From Pseudotabrizicola sp. (GTDB lineage Bacteria; Pseudomonadota; Alphaproteobacteria; Rhodobacterales; Rhodobacteraceae): 64,000 bases of DNA. Below, in pieces: positions 1-6,805 of the stretch. The DNA is taken from the NCBI RefSeq assembly GCF_030656345.1, contig NZ_JAUSNR010000032.1, positions 1 to 64,000 on the forward strand, in the 5' to 3' direction. Each line of letters opens with the position of its first letter. The first letter of the stretch is position 1. A model generated the notes under the pieces. The model was not told the DNA's origin, did not search any database, and was given only the letters and a program-made list of their open reading frames with translations. The position numbers were made by a program, and so were the translations under genes.

Positions 1-102
1 ACCGCCATCTTCCAATACATCAACGGCTTCTATAACCCGCGCCGTCGGCACTCAGCATTGGGAGGCAAAAGCCCCTTGGCCTTCGAACGTCAAGTGGCCT
101 AA
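1..102 (+). CDS. IS3-family transposase OrfB, C-terminal fragment (5' end outside window)
   Basis: The first reading frame is open from base 1 and ends with TAA at 100-102. Its 33 residues include YINGFYNPRRRHSALGGKSP, the conserved tail of the DDE integrase-core transposase (OrfB) of IS3-family insertion sequences, where the catalytic Glu region is followed by N-x-R-R-R-H-S-x-L. The rest of the gene and of the element lies left of the window, so intactness cannot be judged. The stop is followed within about 25 bases by sequence that reads as the integrase on the other strand, as expected when the IS end lies just after the transposase gene. Confidence 0.9.
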   Translation, partial: TAIFQYINGFYNPRRRHSALGGKSPLAFERQVA

Positions 103-124
103 ACGAGGACTGGGAGCGGCACAA
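1..124 (+). mobile_element. Right end of an IS3-family insertion sequence
   Basis: This contains the transposase tail plus about 20 bases of terminal sequence. The right boundary is an estimate: the minus-strand integrase frame stops looking like an integrase near 125-130, and a terminal ...GGCACA lies at 118-123. The left end and target-site duplication are outside the window, so the exact element and its terminal repeat cannot be defined. Confidence 0.65.
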
Positions 125-654
125 ATACGTGACAAGACCACTTCATATTCGGCCGCACACAGGGCGCGGGCGATCTGGCGCCATTCGTCCGAGCCGATCT
201 GTGCAGTCAGGTTCCCGGACCTGCGAAAGCGCTCTATGCTTGTCCCTCTAAGCCCTGACAGTTCTTCGTCGTTCAACCTGCCCGCCATCGCCTCGCGCAG
301 GCTCTGCACGTGCATGTCGTCTACAGAGCCAGTCGAATACCGAACGTCATTCCGCAGTTCATCATCGAAGGTAAGGCGCTGGCGGTAATGGCTCAGTGCG
401 ATCTGATCAGGGGCCAATGGATAGCGGGCTGGGGCGGCTGGTATGTTCGACGGGGATGCCTTGCGCTCAGCTTGGGCGATCTGGTGCTGTAGCTGTGCCA
501 CCGCGCCGGGCAGCAACTTGATGGCAGTCCTGCGGTCGGGGCCAAGAGGTGCCCTTAGCTCAGACTTGCCCACTACGCAGCGCAGGTCTTTCGGCACCAC
601 CAGCCGGGCAAAGAATCTACCATCGCGGTTCAAGAGGTAACGTTGTGCGCCAGC
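125..654 (-). pseudogene. Tyrosine-recombinase-like integrase, N-terminal part, interrupted by the IS
   Basis: Read from ATG at 654, the protein begins MAGAQRYLLNRDGRFFARLV followed by VPKDLR and a KSELRAPLG segment. This is the style of the N-terminal (DUF6538-like) arm-binding region of phage-type integrases in Rhodobacterales, and a SAM-like helical region follows. The catalytic R-H-x-x-R-Y domain is absent: after about 175 residues the frame runs into IS3 sequence and ends at an artificial stop at 52. The gene starts 80 bases beyond the 3' end of tRNA-Val, the usual place for an integrase of a tRNA-targeting element. An in-frame ATG at 705 falls inside an inverted repeat and is less likely as the start. 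Family assignment rests on the N-terminus only. Confidence 0.7.
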
Positions 655-691
655 CATAACAGACCTGTTTTGTAACAGCAGAACGTAATTG

Positions 692-728
692 CCCCAGCAA
701 AACAAGGCGTTTCTTTATTTTGCTGGGG
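692..728. repeat. Perfect 11-bp inverted repeat between tRNA-Val and the integrase remnant
   Basis: CCCCAGCAAAA at 692-702 is matched by TTTTGCTGGGG at 718-728 with a 15-base spacer. It lies 6 bases past the CCA end of the tRNA and upstream of the integrase start. It could be a terminator-like hairpin for the tRNA transcript (no clear U-tract follows on the minus strand), an operator for the integrase, or part of an attachment site. Confidence 0.6.
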
Positions 729-734
729 AATAGA

Positions 735-809
735 TGGTGGGCGATAACGGATTTGAACCGCTGACATCTTCGATGTGAACGAAGCGCTCTACCGCTGAGC
801 TAATCGCCC
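735..809 (-). tRNA. tRNA-Val (anticodon CAC)
   Basis: The reverse complement begins GGGCGATTAGCTCAGCGGTA and folds as a cloverleaf. The acceptor is GGGCGAT/ATCGCCC, the D-arm contains AGCTCAGCGGTAGAGC, the anticodon stem CTTCG/CGAAG encloses loop TTCACAT with anticodon CAC, and the T-arm contains GGTTCAAATCC. CCA is encoded at 735-737. It decodes GUG. It lies 12 bases downstream of the HU-like gene on the same strand and may be co-transcribed with it. Its 3' end faces an integrase remnant, so it is a candidate insertion target. Confidence 0.93.
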
Positions 810-821
810 CATGGCAGCGTC

Positions 822-1247
822 TTAGACGGCTTCGTCCACCTCTGCAAGAGCCTCTTTTGGCTGTTTTGGCTTTGGCGTTCCGGTGCCGCGCACCTTGAGC
901 GTCATCATCGAGCGGCCTTCCCGGTCGACCGATTTTGCCACCCGCACCTTGCCCACGCCCGGCAGGTTCAGCTCTTGCCCCTTGGCCAGCGCATCGCCCA
1001 GGGCGGTCAGGGTTGCCTCGACGATTTCCTTCACGCCCTTTTTCTTGCCGCCTGTCGTCTCGGTCACCCGGGTGACCAGTTCGCGCAGTTTCAGCGCGGC
1101 GGCACGGTCTGTGCCGCTGTCGCTGGCGTGGGCCATTTCCACGGCAGGGGCGATGTCGTTGGCGGCCTGCGCAGGCTTTGGCGCGAGTTTTGGTTTTGGC
1201 GCAGGAATGCCCTTCGGACCCGGTTTGGCGGTGGGCGTGCTGGACAT
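822..1247 (-). CDS. HU-family DNA-binding protein with long Lys/Pro/Ala N-terminal extension
   Basis: 141 residues. The first 40 or so are rich in Lys, Pro and Ala (a PKG..PAPKPKLAPKPAQ tract) and likely disordered. Residues from about 48 onward match the HU/IHF fold: an alpha-helical start (LRELVTRVTETTG), KKKGVKEIVEATLTALGDAL, then the beta-arm region LNLPGVGKVRVAKSVDREGR with the G-x-G-K-x-x-V pattern. Ordinary HU is about 90 residues, so this is the extended form seen in Rhodobacteraceae next to lon. GGGAG precedes the ATG. Its role would be nucleoid packaging or architectural DNA bending. It lies downstream of lon, separated by a terminator, and upstream of tRNA-Val. Confidence 0.85.
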   Translation of the reverse strand: MSSTPTAKPGPKGIPAPKPKLAPKPAQAANDIAPAVEMAHASDSGTDRAAALKLRELVTRVTETTGGKKKGVKEIVEATLTALGDALAKGQELNLPGVGKVRVAKSVDREGRSMMTLKVRGTGTPKPKQPKEALAEVDEAV

Positions 1248-1370
1248 AGAAAACTCCCGTCTGACAGATGTGCCTATTGATTTTGTCTCAGATTAGCCAT
1301 GTTCGGATGCGGATGTCACTGACAAACGCGCGCAGCCCGCTGGGCATCCGCCAAATGCCCCGCTGGCACT

Positions 1371-1399
1371 AAAAAAGCGCCCCCGTCCGGGGGCGCTTT
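1371..1399 (-). terminator. Rho-independent terminator of lon
   Basis: On the minus strand, AAAGCGCCCCC-GGAC-GGGGGCGCTTTTTT forms a strong GC stem followed by a T-run. It begins 27 bases beyond the lon stop codon. Confidence 0.9.
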
Positions 1400-1425
1400 G
1401 ATGTGTCAGTGGCAGAGTTCAGCGC

Positions 1426-3834
1426 TTAATGCGCGGTCTGCGCCGGATGAGGCAATTCCCCTGCCCGGCGGGCCGCGGCGGCGGCTTCTTCTGCCGCCTC
1501 GTCCCATTCGATCGGTTCCGGCTGGCGCACCAGCGCCGCCGCCAGCACTTCGCGGACATGGCTGACGGGGATGATCTTCAGCCCCTGTTTCACATTGTCC
1601 GGGATCTCGGCCAGATCCTTTTCGTTTTCCTGCGGGATCAGCACGGTCTTGATGCCGCCGCGCAGGGCCGCCAGCAGTTTTTCTTTCAACCCGCCGATCG
1701 GCATCGCGTTGCCGCGCAAGGACACCTCACCCGTCATCGCAATGTCGCGCCGCACCGGAATGCCGGTCAGGACCGACACGATAGAGGTCACCATCGCCAG
1801 ACCGGCCGATGGCCCGTCCTTCGGCGTGGCCCCGTCCGGGACGTGAACGTGAATGTCCATCGTCTCAAACTTCGGCGGCTTCACCCCGATCTGCGGGCTG
1901 ATCGAGCGGACATAGGACGCCGCCGCGTCGATGGATTCCTTCATCACATCGCCCAGCTTGCCGGTGGTCTTCATCCGCCCTTTGCCGGGCAGTTTCAGCG
2001 CCTCGATGTGCAGCAGATCGCCGCCGACGCTGGTCCATGCCAGGCCTGTCACCACGCCGACCTGATCTTCCAGCTCGGCCAGACCATAGCGATGGCGCTG
2101 CACGCCCAGGTATTCTTCGACCTTGGCGGCATCCACGCTGACCGATTTGGTCTTGGCCTTCAGGATATCGGTCACCGCCTTGCGGGCGAGTTTCGCGATT
2201 TCCCGCTCAAGGCTGCGCACCCCGGCCTCGCGGGTGTAGTAGCGGATCACATGGGTCAGGGCTGCATCATCGACGCTGAACTCACCCTTTTTCAGCCCGT
2301 TGGCCGCGATCTGCTTGGGCAGCAAGTGCTGCCGCGCAATCTCGCGTTTTTCATCTTCGGTGTAGCCGGCCAGCGGAATGATCTCCATCCGGTCCATCAG
2401 CGGGCCGGGCATGTTGTAGCTGTTGGCTGTGGTGATGAACATGACGTTGGACAGGTCGTATTCCACCTCAAGATAGTGGTCGACGAAGGTGCCGTTCTGT
2501 TCCGGGTCCAGCACCTCCAGCAAGGCACTTGCCGGATCTCCCCGGAAATCCTGGCCCATCTTGTCAATTTCATCCAGCAGGATCAACGGGTTGTTGGTCT
2601 TGGCCTTTTTCAGGCTTTGGATGATCTTGCCCGGCATCGACCCGATATAGGTCCGCCGGTGGCCGCGGATTTCAGACTCGTCGCGCACGCCGCCCAAGGA
2701 AATGCGGATGAATTCGCGCCCCGTCGCCTTGGCCACCGACCGGCCAAGCGAAGTTTTGCCCACGCCCGGAGGGCCGACAAGGCACAGGATCGGGCCTTTC
2801 AGCTTGGTCGAGCGCGCCTGCACCGCCAGATATTCGACGATGCGCTCTTTGACCTTATCCAGCCCGTGGTGGTCGGCATCCAGCACCTTTTGCGCCGCGC
2901 CAAGGTCTTTCTTGACGCGCGATTTCACGCCCCATGGCACGCCAAGCAGCCAGTCCAGATAGTTGCGCACGACGGTCGCCTCGGCGCTCATCGGGCTCAT
3001 GGATTTGAGCTTCTTGACCTCGGCATCGGCCTTTTCGCGGGCCTCTTTCGACAGTTTGGTGGCGGCGATCCGCGTCTCCAGTTCGGCGATCTCGTTCTGG
3101 CCTTCTTCGCCATCGCCCAGCTCGCGCTGAATCGCCTTCATCTGTTCGTTCAGGTAGTATTCGCGCTGCGTCTTTTCCATCTGGGTCTTGACGCGCGATT
3201 TGATCTTTTTCTCGACCTGCAGCACGCTCATTTCGCCCTGCATGTGGCCGTAGACCTTTTCCAGCCGCTCGGACACATCCAGCGTTTCCAAGAGCGCCTG
3301 TTTCTGGGCGACTTCCACCCCCAGATGGCCCGACACAAGGTCAGCCAGCCGTGCAGGTTCGCGGGTTTCCGAAACGGCGGACAGCGCCTCTTCGGGGATG
3401 TTTTTCTTGATCTTGGCGTAGCGCTCAAACTCATCCGCCACCGCGCGCAGCATCGCTTCCACCGCCGAGGCATCGCCGGGGGTTTCCGACAAAGGCGCGG
3501 CAGAGGCCTCAAAGAAGCTGGGGTTTTCGACAAATTCGGTGATCTTCACCCGGGTCTTGCCCTCAACAAGCACCTTCACGGTGCCATCGGGCAATTTCAG
3601 CAGTTGCAGCACATTGGCCAGCACCCCGACGCGGTAGATACCATCGGTCGACGGGTCATCGACGGTGGGATCGATCTGGCTGGACAGCAGGATCTGCTTG
3701 TCGTCCTGCATCACCTCTTCCAGCGCCCGCACGGATTTTTCGCGGCCGACAAACAGCGGCACGATCATATGCGGGAAGACCACGATATCGCGCAGCGGCA
3801 GAACCGGGTAGCTGGTGGAAAGTTGCTCGCTCAT
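1426..3834 (-). CDS. lon: ATP-dependent protease La (Lon)
   Basis: 802 residues, full length for LonA. This cytosolic AAA+ serine protease removes damaged and short-lived regulatory proteins. The N-domain spans about 8-205 (starting YPVLPLRDIVVFPHM), followed by a coiled-coil stretch at about 205-275. The AAA+ module has Walker A GPPGVGKTS at 354-362 and Walker B LILLDEID near 416-423. The C-terminal protease domain holds the catalytic Ser in PKDGPSAG (about 675) and Lys in GGLKEKLLAA (about 718). The ATG is preceded by AAGGAT at good spacing. A heat-shock-type promoter and an inverted repeat lie upstream, and a terminator follows. Confidence 0.98.
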   Translation of the reverse strand: MSEQLSTSYPVLPLRDIVVFPHMIVPLFVGREKSVRALEEVMQDDKQILLSSQIDPTVDDPSTDGIYRVGVLANVLQLLKLPDGTVKVLVEGKTRVKITEFVENPSFFEASAAPLSETPGDASAVEAMLRAVADEFERYAKIKKNIPEEALSAVSETREPARLADLVSGHLGVEVAQKQALLETLDVSERLEKVYGHMQGEMSVLQVEKKIKSRVKTQMEKTQREYYLNEQMKAIQRELGDGEEGQNEIAELETRIAATKLSKEAREKADAEVKKLKSMSPMSAEATVVRNYLDWLLGVPWGVKSRVKKDLGAAQKVLDADHHGLDKVKERIVEYLAVQARSTKLKGPILCLVGPPGVGKTSLGRSVAKATGREFIRISLGGVRDESEIRGHRRTYIGSMPGKIIQSLKKAKTNNPLILLDEIDKMGQDFRGDPASALLEVLDPEQNGTFVDHYLEVEYDLSNVMFITTANSYNMPGPLMDRMEIIPLAGYTEDEKREIARQHLLPKQIAANGLKKGEFSVDDAALTHVIRYYTREAGVRSLEREIAKLARKAVTDILKAKTKSVSVDAAKVEEYLGVQRHRYGLAELEDQVGVVTGLAWTSVGGDLLHIEALKLPGKGRMKTTGKLGDVMKESIDAAASYVRSISPQIGVKPPKFETMDIHVHVPDGATPKDGPSAGLAMVTSIVSVLTGIPVRRDIAMTGEVSLRGNAMPIGGLKEKLLAALRGGIKTVLIPQENEKDLAEIPDNVKQGLKIIPVSHVREVLAAALVRQPEPIEWDEAAEEAAAAARRAGELPHPAQTAH

Positions 3835-3855
3835 CTCATTATCCTTATCACGGCA

Positions 3856-3897
3856 GGAAGGTCACGGCCCCGTCCATCGGCAGCATCCCGACCTTCC
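3856..3897 (-). repeat. 8-bp inverted repeat in the lon 5' leader
   Basis: GGAAGGTC at 3856-3863 and GACCTTCC at 3890-3897 are perfect arms with a 26-base spacer. It lies between the predicted lon promoter and the AAGGAT ribosome-binding site, so it would fold in the leader RNA. Function unknown. Confidence 0.5.
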
Positions 3898-3908
3898 CCT
3901 GGCTCCTC

Positions 3909-3937
3909 TATCTGGGGAGTCTGCGGGGGGGTGTCAA
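3909..3937 (-). promoter_or_regulatory. Putative RpoH (heat-shock sigma) promoter for lon
   Basis: On the minus strand TTGACA (937-932 in the 3900s) is followed after 13 bases by CCCCAGATA (917-909). This resembles the sigma-32 consensus CTTGAAA-N13-17-CCCCATnTA at the family-typical spacing. The same TTGACA could also serve a sigma-70 promoter, but no good TATAAT sits at 16-18 bases. lon is a classic heat-shock gene. The rest of 3835-4105 holds the leader hairpin and no convincing gene. Confidence 0.5.
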
Positions 3938-4105
3938 CCAGGGCAGCCGTCTGGCCGGGACAGGCCATCCGTTTGCCGGGATGATGCGCCGTGCCGCCTG
4001 CGCGGGCAAGCCGAAATCCGAGTCCGATCCGCACGGTCAGCGTGCAGTTCTGCGGTGCGTTTCTGCGGTGCGGTCAGGTCTTTGTGATGCCCCCGGCTGG
4101 CTGGC

Positions 4106-4696
4106 TCAGGTGCGGCTGAACCCGGCTTTCAGGATCAGCTCGCCCACTTCGCCAGCCTCGGCCCCGTCCAGAATACCGGCAATCGCCAGCTCTATCCGGG
4201 TGATGCAGGACGGGCAGACCGTATAGCGGACCAGTGGCGGATGCCGGACGCCGGGCAGGGTCGGATCTATCCACGGTCCGTCCGGCGCATGCACCAGACC
4301 GCAGACCGAACATTTCCGGCTTTGCGCCGCCGGATCAAAGCTCCACGCCCCCATCGGCGGGTCCAGCCGGATCGCATCGCGCAGCTCGTGCACCATGATC
4401 ACCCGGCCATCCTTCATTGGCTTGATCGTCAGGCGGAACCGGCGCAGCTCTTCCGGGCCGTCGCAGCGGTAATCCATCCGCAGGCTGCCCTGGGTGTCAA
4501 TCACAGCCGCCACCATTTGCTGAACCGTGCCCGCCGTCGCGTTGTCGGTGATGTAATCGGTCAGCCGGGTTGCCAGAACATCATTGGCAAGGATCGACGT
4601 TCCCCCATTGCGCAGGGCAAAATCGTCCCAGTCCCCGCCTACCCAGAGGATGCGAAGCGACGAGTCGACCACGCAGAAACAATGCAGAAATTTCAA
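4106..4696 (-). CDS. Unknown protein: PAS-like N-terminus with a four-cysteine CxxC...CxxC module
   Basis: 196 residues, not assigned to a named family. The N-terminal half (DSSLRILWVGGDWDDFALRN, then a TDYITDN.. stretch and later RFRLTIKPMKDGRVIMVHELRD) has the rhythm of a small PAS/sensor fold. The C-terminal third carries C129-x2-C132 (CSVCG) and C161-x2-C164 (CPSC), spaced like a rubredoxin or zinc-ribbon knuckle, which suggests a bound metal. Two further cysteines sit at positions 6 and 8. It has no signal peptide or membrane segment, so it is probably cytosolic. It lies between tgt and lon on the same strand, 146 bases after tgt. A sensory or redox role is only inference. Confidence 0.7.
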   Translation of the reverse strand: MKFLHCFCVVDSSLRILWVGGDWDDFALRNGGTSILANDVLATRLTDYITDNATAGTVQQMVAAVIDTQGSLRMDYRCDGPEELRRFRLTIKPMKDGRVIMVHELRDAIRLDPPMGAWSFDPAAQSRKCSVCGLVHAPDGPWIDPTLPGVRHPPLVRYTVCPSCITRIELAIAGILDGAEAGEVGELILKAGFSRT

Positions 4697-4788
4697 GCCA
4701 CTTGTCCGTATTTGCAGGGCGCTGCACCGTTATCCTAGCAGCCTCCTGCAAAAAATGCGCGTGGAAGTTTACAGTTTGAGCACTTTTT

Positions 4789-4804
4789 GCATGCCATGGC
4801 ATGC
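4789..4804. promoter_or_regulatory. Perfect 16-bp palindrome upstream of the CxxC protein gene
   Basis: GCATGCCATGGCATGC is fully self-complementary. It sits in the tgt-to-4696 gap, 93 bases before the start of the downstream unknown gene and 40 bases past the tgt stop. A dimeric regulator binding site is plausible; no family was recognised. Confidence 0.4.
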
Positions 4805-4843
4805 GGCCAGCCCGCTGGCTTTGCCGCCATCCGGTCAAAACAG

Positions 4844-5974
4844 TCAGACCGGGTCGATATCCCCCATCGCCCGCTGCGCGTGAAACTCCGCGACAAACCC
4901 TGAAAGCGTTCCGGCAGCAATTGCATCGCGCAGGCCCTGCATCAGCTCCTGATAATAATGCAGGTTGTGCCAGGTCAGCAGCATGCCCGAAATCATCTCC
5001 TGCGCCTTGAACACATGGTGCAGATAGGCCCGGCTGTAGCTGCGGCAGGCCGGGCAGGTGCAATCCTCGTCCAGCGGGCGCGGATCATCCATATGGCGCG
5101 CGTTCTTGATGTTGACCTGCCCGCGCCGGGTCCAGGCCTGCCCGGTGCGGCCCGAGCGGGAGGGCAGCACGCAATCCATCATGTCGATGCCGCGTTCCAC
5201 AGCACCCACGATGTCATCGGGCTTGCCCACCCCCATCAGATAGCGCGGCTTGTCTTCGGGCAGGAACCCCGGCGCATAGTCGAGCACGCCGAACATCGCC
5301 TCCTGCCCCTCGCCCACCGCAAGGCCCCCGACGGCATAGCCATCAAACCCGATCGCCGTAAGCGCAGCTGCCGATTCCTCGCGCAGCGCGCGGGTAACCC
5401 CGCCCTGCATGATGCCGAACAGCGCATGGCCCGGCCGGTCGCCAAAGGCATCGCGTGACCGTTGCGCCCAGCGCATCGACAGCGCCATCGACTTTGCCAC
5501 CTCGGCGTCCGTGGCGGGCAGGGCCGGACATTCGTCGAAACACATCACGATGTCAGAGCCCAGCAGCTTTTGAATCTCCATGCTGCGTTCGGGCGACAGC
5601 ATATGTTTGGATCCGTCGATATGGCTGGAAAACCGCACGCCTTCTTCGGTGAGCTTGCGCAGGGAGGCAAGGCTCATCACCTGAAACCCGCCGGAATCGG
5701 TCAGGATCGGGCGCTCCCAGTTCATAAACTGGTGCAGCCCCCCCAGACGCGCAATCCGCTCTGCCGTGGGGCGCAGCATCAGGTGATAGGTGTTGCCCAG
5801 CACAATATCGGCCCCCGTCGCGCGCACCGAGTCGGGCAGCATCGCCTTGACCGTGGCCGCCGTGCCCACCGGCATGAAGGCGGGCGTGCGGATGTCGCCG
5901 CGCGGGGTGCTGATCACACCCTTGCGGGCCCTGCCATCGGTCGCCTCAACCGTAAATCCGAACTGCTGCGCCAT
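4844..5974 (-). CDS. tgt: Queuine/preQ1 tRNA-ribosyltransferase (tRNA-guanine transglycosylase)
   Basis: 376 residues from ATG 5974. It exchanges G34 for preQ1 in GUN-anticodon tRNAs, a step of queuosine synthesis. The TIM-barrel start is [20 protein letters not shown]. Recognisable parts are the substrate segment [12 protein letters not shown], the GGLAVGEGQ segment, and the zinc site [16 protein letters not shown] with the later TWHN. An in-frame ATG at 6052 would add 26 residues not typical of the family. CAGGG precedes the chosen ATG. Divergent from the sensor/chemoreceptor pair. Confidence 0.96.
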   Translation of the reverse strand: MAQQFGFTVEATDGRARKGVISTPRGDIRTPAFMPVGTAATVKAMLPDSVRATGADIVLGNTYHLMLRPTAERIARLGGLHQFMNWERPILTDSGGFQVMSLASLRKLTEEGVRFSSHIDGSKHMLSPERSMEIQKLLGSDIVMCFDECPALPATDAEVAKSMALSMRWAQRSRDAFGDRPGHALFGIMQGGVTRALREESAAALTAIGFDGYAVGGLAVGEGQEAMFGVLDYAPGFLPEDKPRYLMGVGKPDDIVGAVERGIDMMDCVLPSRSGRTGQAWTRRGQVNIKNARHMDDPRPLDEDCTCPACRSYSRAYLHHVFKAQEMISGMLLTWHNLHYYQELMQGLRDAIAAGTLSGFVAEFHAQRAMGDIDPV

Positions 5975-6175
5975 AGCCCTGCCCATTCTGCCTGTGATCA
6001 GCGGCCCGAATACCCGATCCCTGCGGGAATCCAAGGGCCGGGTCTGTGACACGCAACGGCAAAGCCGAAAAATGGTGCGAATTTTAGCAATCGCAGCGCT
6101 GTTAAGACGACGGCAAGCCCGCTGGCGTTAAGTGCTTTCAACCGCCCGTGTACCCGGGATTAAATGGAGGATACC

Positions 6176-6757
6176 ATGATGCGCCGTCTTGCCACCCTGC
6201 TCTGTGCCCTGCCCGTCTTTGCCCTGCCCGCTTATGCACTCGACTCCGGCTATCCCGAAGCCAAAGCCCGCGAGTTTGTTTCGGAAGCGTTGAAAACCTG
6301 GGCATCCCACCCGGTCCTGATCTCTGCCGTGCAGGCGCAGAACCAGCGCCACGCCACCATTACGCAAAGCGAAATTGATGCGCTGGACGCAACCTGGATG
6401 GCAGAACTTGGCAAATCGCTGCAACCCACCATCAGCGGGGTGCTGAACACGGATGCGTCAAAGCTTCTGCGCGATCAGGTCACCGAAGCGGGCGGCCAGA
6501 TCACCGAGGTGTTCGTGATGGATGCAGTCGGCCTCAACGTCGCCGCATCCGACGCCACCTCTGATTATTGGCAGGGCGATGAAGCGAAGTTTCAGCAAAC
6601 CTTTCCCAAGGGCCCCGACGCGATTCACATCAGCGATGTTGAATTCGACGAAAGCAGCCAGGTCTTTCAGGTTCAGATCTCGTTTCCGCTGACCGATCCT
6701 GTCGATGGCCGGGTCATCGGGGCCGTCACCGTCGCCCTGAACGCAGAACACCTCTGA
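6176..6757 (+). CDS. Secreted sensor-domain (PDC/Cache-like) protein paired with a chemoreceptor
   Basis: 193 residues from ATG 6176. GGAGG at 6166-6170 makes this or the adjacent ATG 6179 the start; an ATG at 6164 overlaps the ribosome site. It begins with a Sec signal peptide (RRLATLLCALPVFALPAYA). The rest (an EFVSEALKTW region, then GGQITEVFVMDAVGLNVAAS and a DYWQGDEAKFQQTF region) matches free-standing periplasmic PDC/Cache ligand-binding domains; the D-A-x-G-x-N-V-A-x-S and D-Y-W-Q-G-D-E motifs are characteristic. It has no membrane anchor. It is followed after 48 bases by a methyl-accepting chemotaxis protein, so it may present a ligand to that receptor (inference). Confidence 0.85.
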   Translation: MMRRLATLLCALPVFALPAYALDSGYPEAKAREFVSEALKTWASHPVLISAVQAQNQRHATITQSEIDALDATWMAELGKSLQPTISGVLNTDASKLLRDQVTEAGGQITEVFVMDAVGLNVAASDATSDYWQGDEAKFQQTFPKGPDAIHISDVEFDESSQVFQVQISFPLTDPVDGRVIGAVTVALNAEHL

Positions 6758-6805
6758 ACGCTGCCCCCAGATCTTTTCCTGTCGCCGCATCCAAGGATGG
6801 TCCCG

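Noticed and set aside
1429-3984. 851-codon open frame on the plus strand
   Set aside because: Antisense shadow of lon caused by high GC and codon bias; the encoded protein is low-complexity His/Arg/Gln-rich and has no ribosome site.
3831-4034. 67-codon minus-strand frame upstream of lon
   Set aside because: Overlaps the lon promoter and leader hairpin, overlaps the lon start out of frame, and has no ribosome site or known motif.
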